This document shows, piece by piece, positions 52,001 through 55,000 of a stretch of 64,000 bases of DNA. The stretch covers positions 5,788,501-5,852,500 of the forward strand of contig OZ024869.1 of assembly GCA_964017185.1 (NCBI GenBank), given 5' to 3'. Position 1 is the stretch's first letter. The number at the start of each line of letters is the position of its first letter. The notes beneath the pieces are model-generated. The model was not told where the DNA came from. It did no database searches and was given only the letters and a program-made list of their open reading frames with translations. Position numbers and translations under genes: made by a program. This DNA comes from Rugalucina vietnamica (taxonomy: Eukaryota; Mollusca; Bivalvia; Lucinida; Lucinidae).

Positions 52001-55000
52001 AACTCTGATAAAGGCCTAACTGGTGCTGTTGGCGCCTTATGTATGTTTTCATATTTTTAGTTAAGTTAAGGTAACTGAGTGGCCACCTGTTGGGAAAATA
52101 GCTGCTCATTCGGCTTACGATATGTTTCATGGTATAAGTACCTGATTGTTAGTTTGGTTTTTTCCCACCTCGGTTTTTGGAGTGGGAATCTTTTTCTGAT
52201 TGCGCCTTTTCCTGATCTTTGCCTACTTGTACCTTTTTAACATCTGGACAATTACTTTGTAACCACTTTAAATTTAATAGTGAGACCTGGGCTCCTGTAT
52301 CCCACAATAATTCAACAGGATGATCATTAAACTGACAAGTTACCAAACATTGTTCTCCTATCACATTTACAAAGAAGTTTTTAACTTTTGGAGTAACATT
52401 ACAAGCATCATTGTCTTGCAATCTAGTATGTTCTGATTTTCTCAGACTGGCAATAGAAACACAATAAATCTTGTGCTCTGGCCAATGTTTCCGTTGACAG
52501 TCTGATGAACAGTACGAAACTGCATGACAACCCTTGCATACTGAACCAGCAGTCTGTTTACACACTACACAGCGGGGCTCTTCAGTAGTCGAGGTCACAT
52601 CTTGCCCCCCTGATGTGACCTGTTTGGAGTTTCCCTGATTGGCTGACTTTCCAACTGTTTTTTCTGCAACCACGGCTGAAGTGTTCTTCCGAACCACACC
52701 TCCAACAATGAGTACACTTAGCGTTACCCGATTCTTGACATTTCTGACACAATCTTGAAAACTGCTGCTTAGGTTTGTCTGCTTCTGATGTGGAAGATTT
52801 CGAATTCACTAGTTGCTCCACTACGAGTCTCAACTCTGCAATTTCTGATCGGACGGCTCGCATACCAGCGTCGGTTTTCCCATCACTTTCAGCTTTCAAT
52901 TCATTCACTTTCTTTGCTCCAGAATGACCAAACTTTGATTCTCTTTCCGTTTCTCGTGAAACTATTTTATTGAGGCACTCAATTAACTCTTCATCTTCTA
53001 TATCTTTCTCTAGGTAGGGTTTGAACTCCTGTCTTATAGTTGAATTTGACAATCCTGTTGACACTGTTCTCATGAATAATGTTTTTATCAATTCATTGCT
53101 ATACTTCATCTCTTCAGTGCTTTCCTTAGAAGCATATATTACCTTTTGCTTCAGTTCAAGGGCTCTCAATAAAAATTCTGCTGAAGATTCTTTGGTGTTT
53201 TGGGTGAGCTGTCCCAATTCATTATAAAGTTCAGTTGCTGACTTTTCATTGTAGTGTGCCCTTAATATTTGTATGCAACTATCTAACGTAAGTTTCTCTT
53301 TTCCTTCAAGATATCGCCTTAAACCCGATGTAGGTGGTATAGCTTTTATAATGGCATCAAGTATGTCAATTTCTTTGTAGTCTTTTTCAATTGCGTTTTC
53401 AATTTGTCTTCTTAATGATGTATATGAGATACCAGTTTTGGAGTCAATTTGTCCTGAAATCTTAAGGTCCTTTCTGTAAGCATATTTTGGTGCAGCTGTA
53501 CTAGGATCAACTCCTGCTACAACAGGTGTCTTGTCTAATGTCTCCATGACTGAATGAATAGCGGCTAACCCCTTGTCCTTATCTTTCACTTGGTCTAGAA
53601 ACCACTTGTCTACCAACATGACAGCTTGGATCTTGGTAACTGCTTCCAAGTCATCAACTTCAATACCGTGTTCTGTTATCAGCCCTTTTAGTAGGTCTAT
53701 ATCTGCCACAAAAATCATGGCCCTGACAGACAGCACAACTTCTTCTGCCATCTTCCACGATTTGATCCCGGAGAGCCCCCAAAATATAACAAGGTCCCGG
53801 CAACAGGCAGTCAGTCTCCTATAAGGGAAGAAAAATAGAAACAAAATTTAAAATTTGTTCGAGGTTTATTCTGGTTGACAAATGGCGCTATAATGCCCGG
53901 ATGAAAATCAGTCGCGCTTGATTTAGCGGCATCGTTCAAAAATAGAATAGAACAGAACACAAGTTCTATTCTCCTGTTCTATCCATTTTTGAACAGTCCT
54001 GGAATTATAAAAAAATTGTCCCCAGAGTAAACCTGCTCACATACAAGGCTGAGAGCTTTTATGTTTTGTGTGTAGCAATATATAGGATAGTACTCCTCTT
54101 TATAAATCCTGCCAACCGTGCCCCCCCCCCCCGCCCGGGGTCCATACGGGTCACACCCCACGGGCATCAATATCTGCCATAGGCTTATAATGCAAGTGCA
54201 TGATTAAAATTTCTTCTCTAAAACCACAAGACCCAAAGCTTCTAAAGTTAAATATGCATCATTGTTATGTGGAGCTTTACATAAATCATGCCCCTGGGGT
54301 CAAAAATGACCCCAACCTTGGGGTCATTAACCCATAGCCTTATAATGGGAAAACATGAAAAATCTTCTCCTCTGACACCAAAGGGCCCGGAGCATTTATA
54401 TTTTTATGTGTAGCTATGTATAGTAATCTTCTGAATTAATCCTGCCAACAGTGCCCTTGAAATCTGTACAGGTCACGATCTGGCAGTGTGATATCTGCCA
54501 TAGGCTTATAATAGGAAATACATGTAGAATCTTCTTTTCTGAACCCACAATATCCAAAGCTTGTATATTTTGTATGCAGCAATTGTTATGGTGAGCTCTA
54601 CATAAATCCTGCTATTCATGCGCCTGTGGTCAAAAAATGGACCCACGCTGGGGATTATTAGCTCACCTGAGCCAAAGGCTCACAAGGTGAGCTTCTAGTA
54701 AAGTAGTCGAGCCGGTGTCCGTCCGCCCGTGCGTCCGTCCGTGCGTCCGTCCACATTTTCAAACTTGAATATCTCTAAGACAACAAGGCCAGTCGTGAGT
54801 AGGGGGAAAAGTTGTGTTAGGTTTTGGGCCAGGTCGGATCAGAACTCTGGTTTCCATGGCAACAGATAGCTTCCATAGACTTACAATGGCAAAAACATAA
54901 AAAAATCTTCTTCTCCGAAACCACAAGGCCTAGAGCTTTCATATTTTGTGTGTAGCAATGTATAATGGTCCTCTTTATAAATCCTGCCAACCAAGCCCCT

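Larger units (their letters stand above)
46770..54041 (-). mobile_element. Ty3/gypsy LTR retrotransposon, antisense in intron 32
   Basis: A 7.27 kb element with 258- and 257-base LTRs that differ, by eye, at one base and one A-run length. Flanks TAAA (46766-46769) and TACA (54042-54045) look like a 4-base target duplication with one mismatch. Minus-strand order: PBS, gag, MYND-protease frame, reverse transcriptase, RNase H, integrase, C-terminal tail, PPT. It is inactive as it stands: pol has a one-base frameshift near 50800, an in-frame TAG near 48333, and a 217-base family A insertion in the protease region. Confidence 0.93.

Noticed and set aside
52620..52680. A AAA AAC in the gag frame as a -1 frameshift site
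   Set aside because: The -1 frame reaches a TGA within about 20 codons; the MYND/protease frame lies at +1 instead.
48332..53844. Long minus-strand frames as host genes
   Set aside because: Gag, protease, RT, RNase H and integrase motifs lie between near-identical LTRs with PBS and PPT, so they belong to a retrotransposon.
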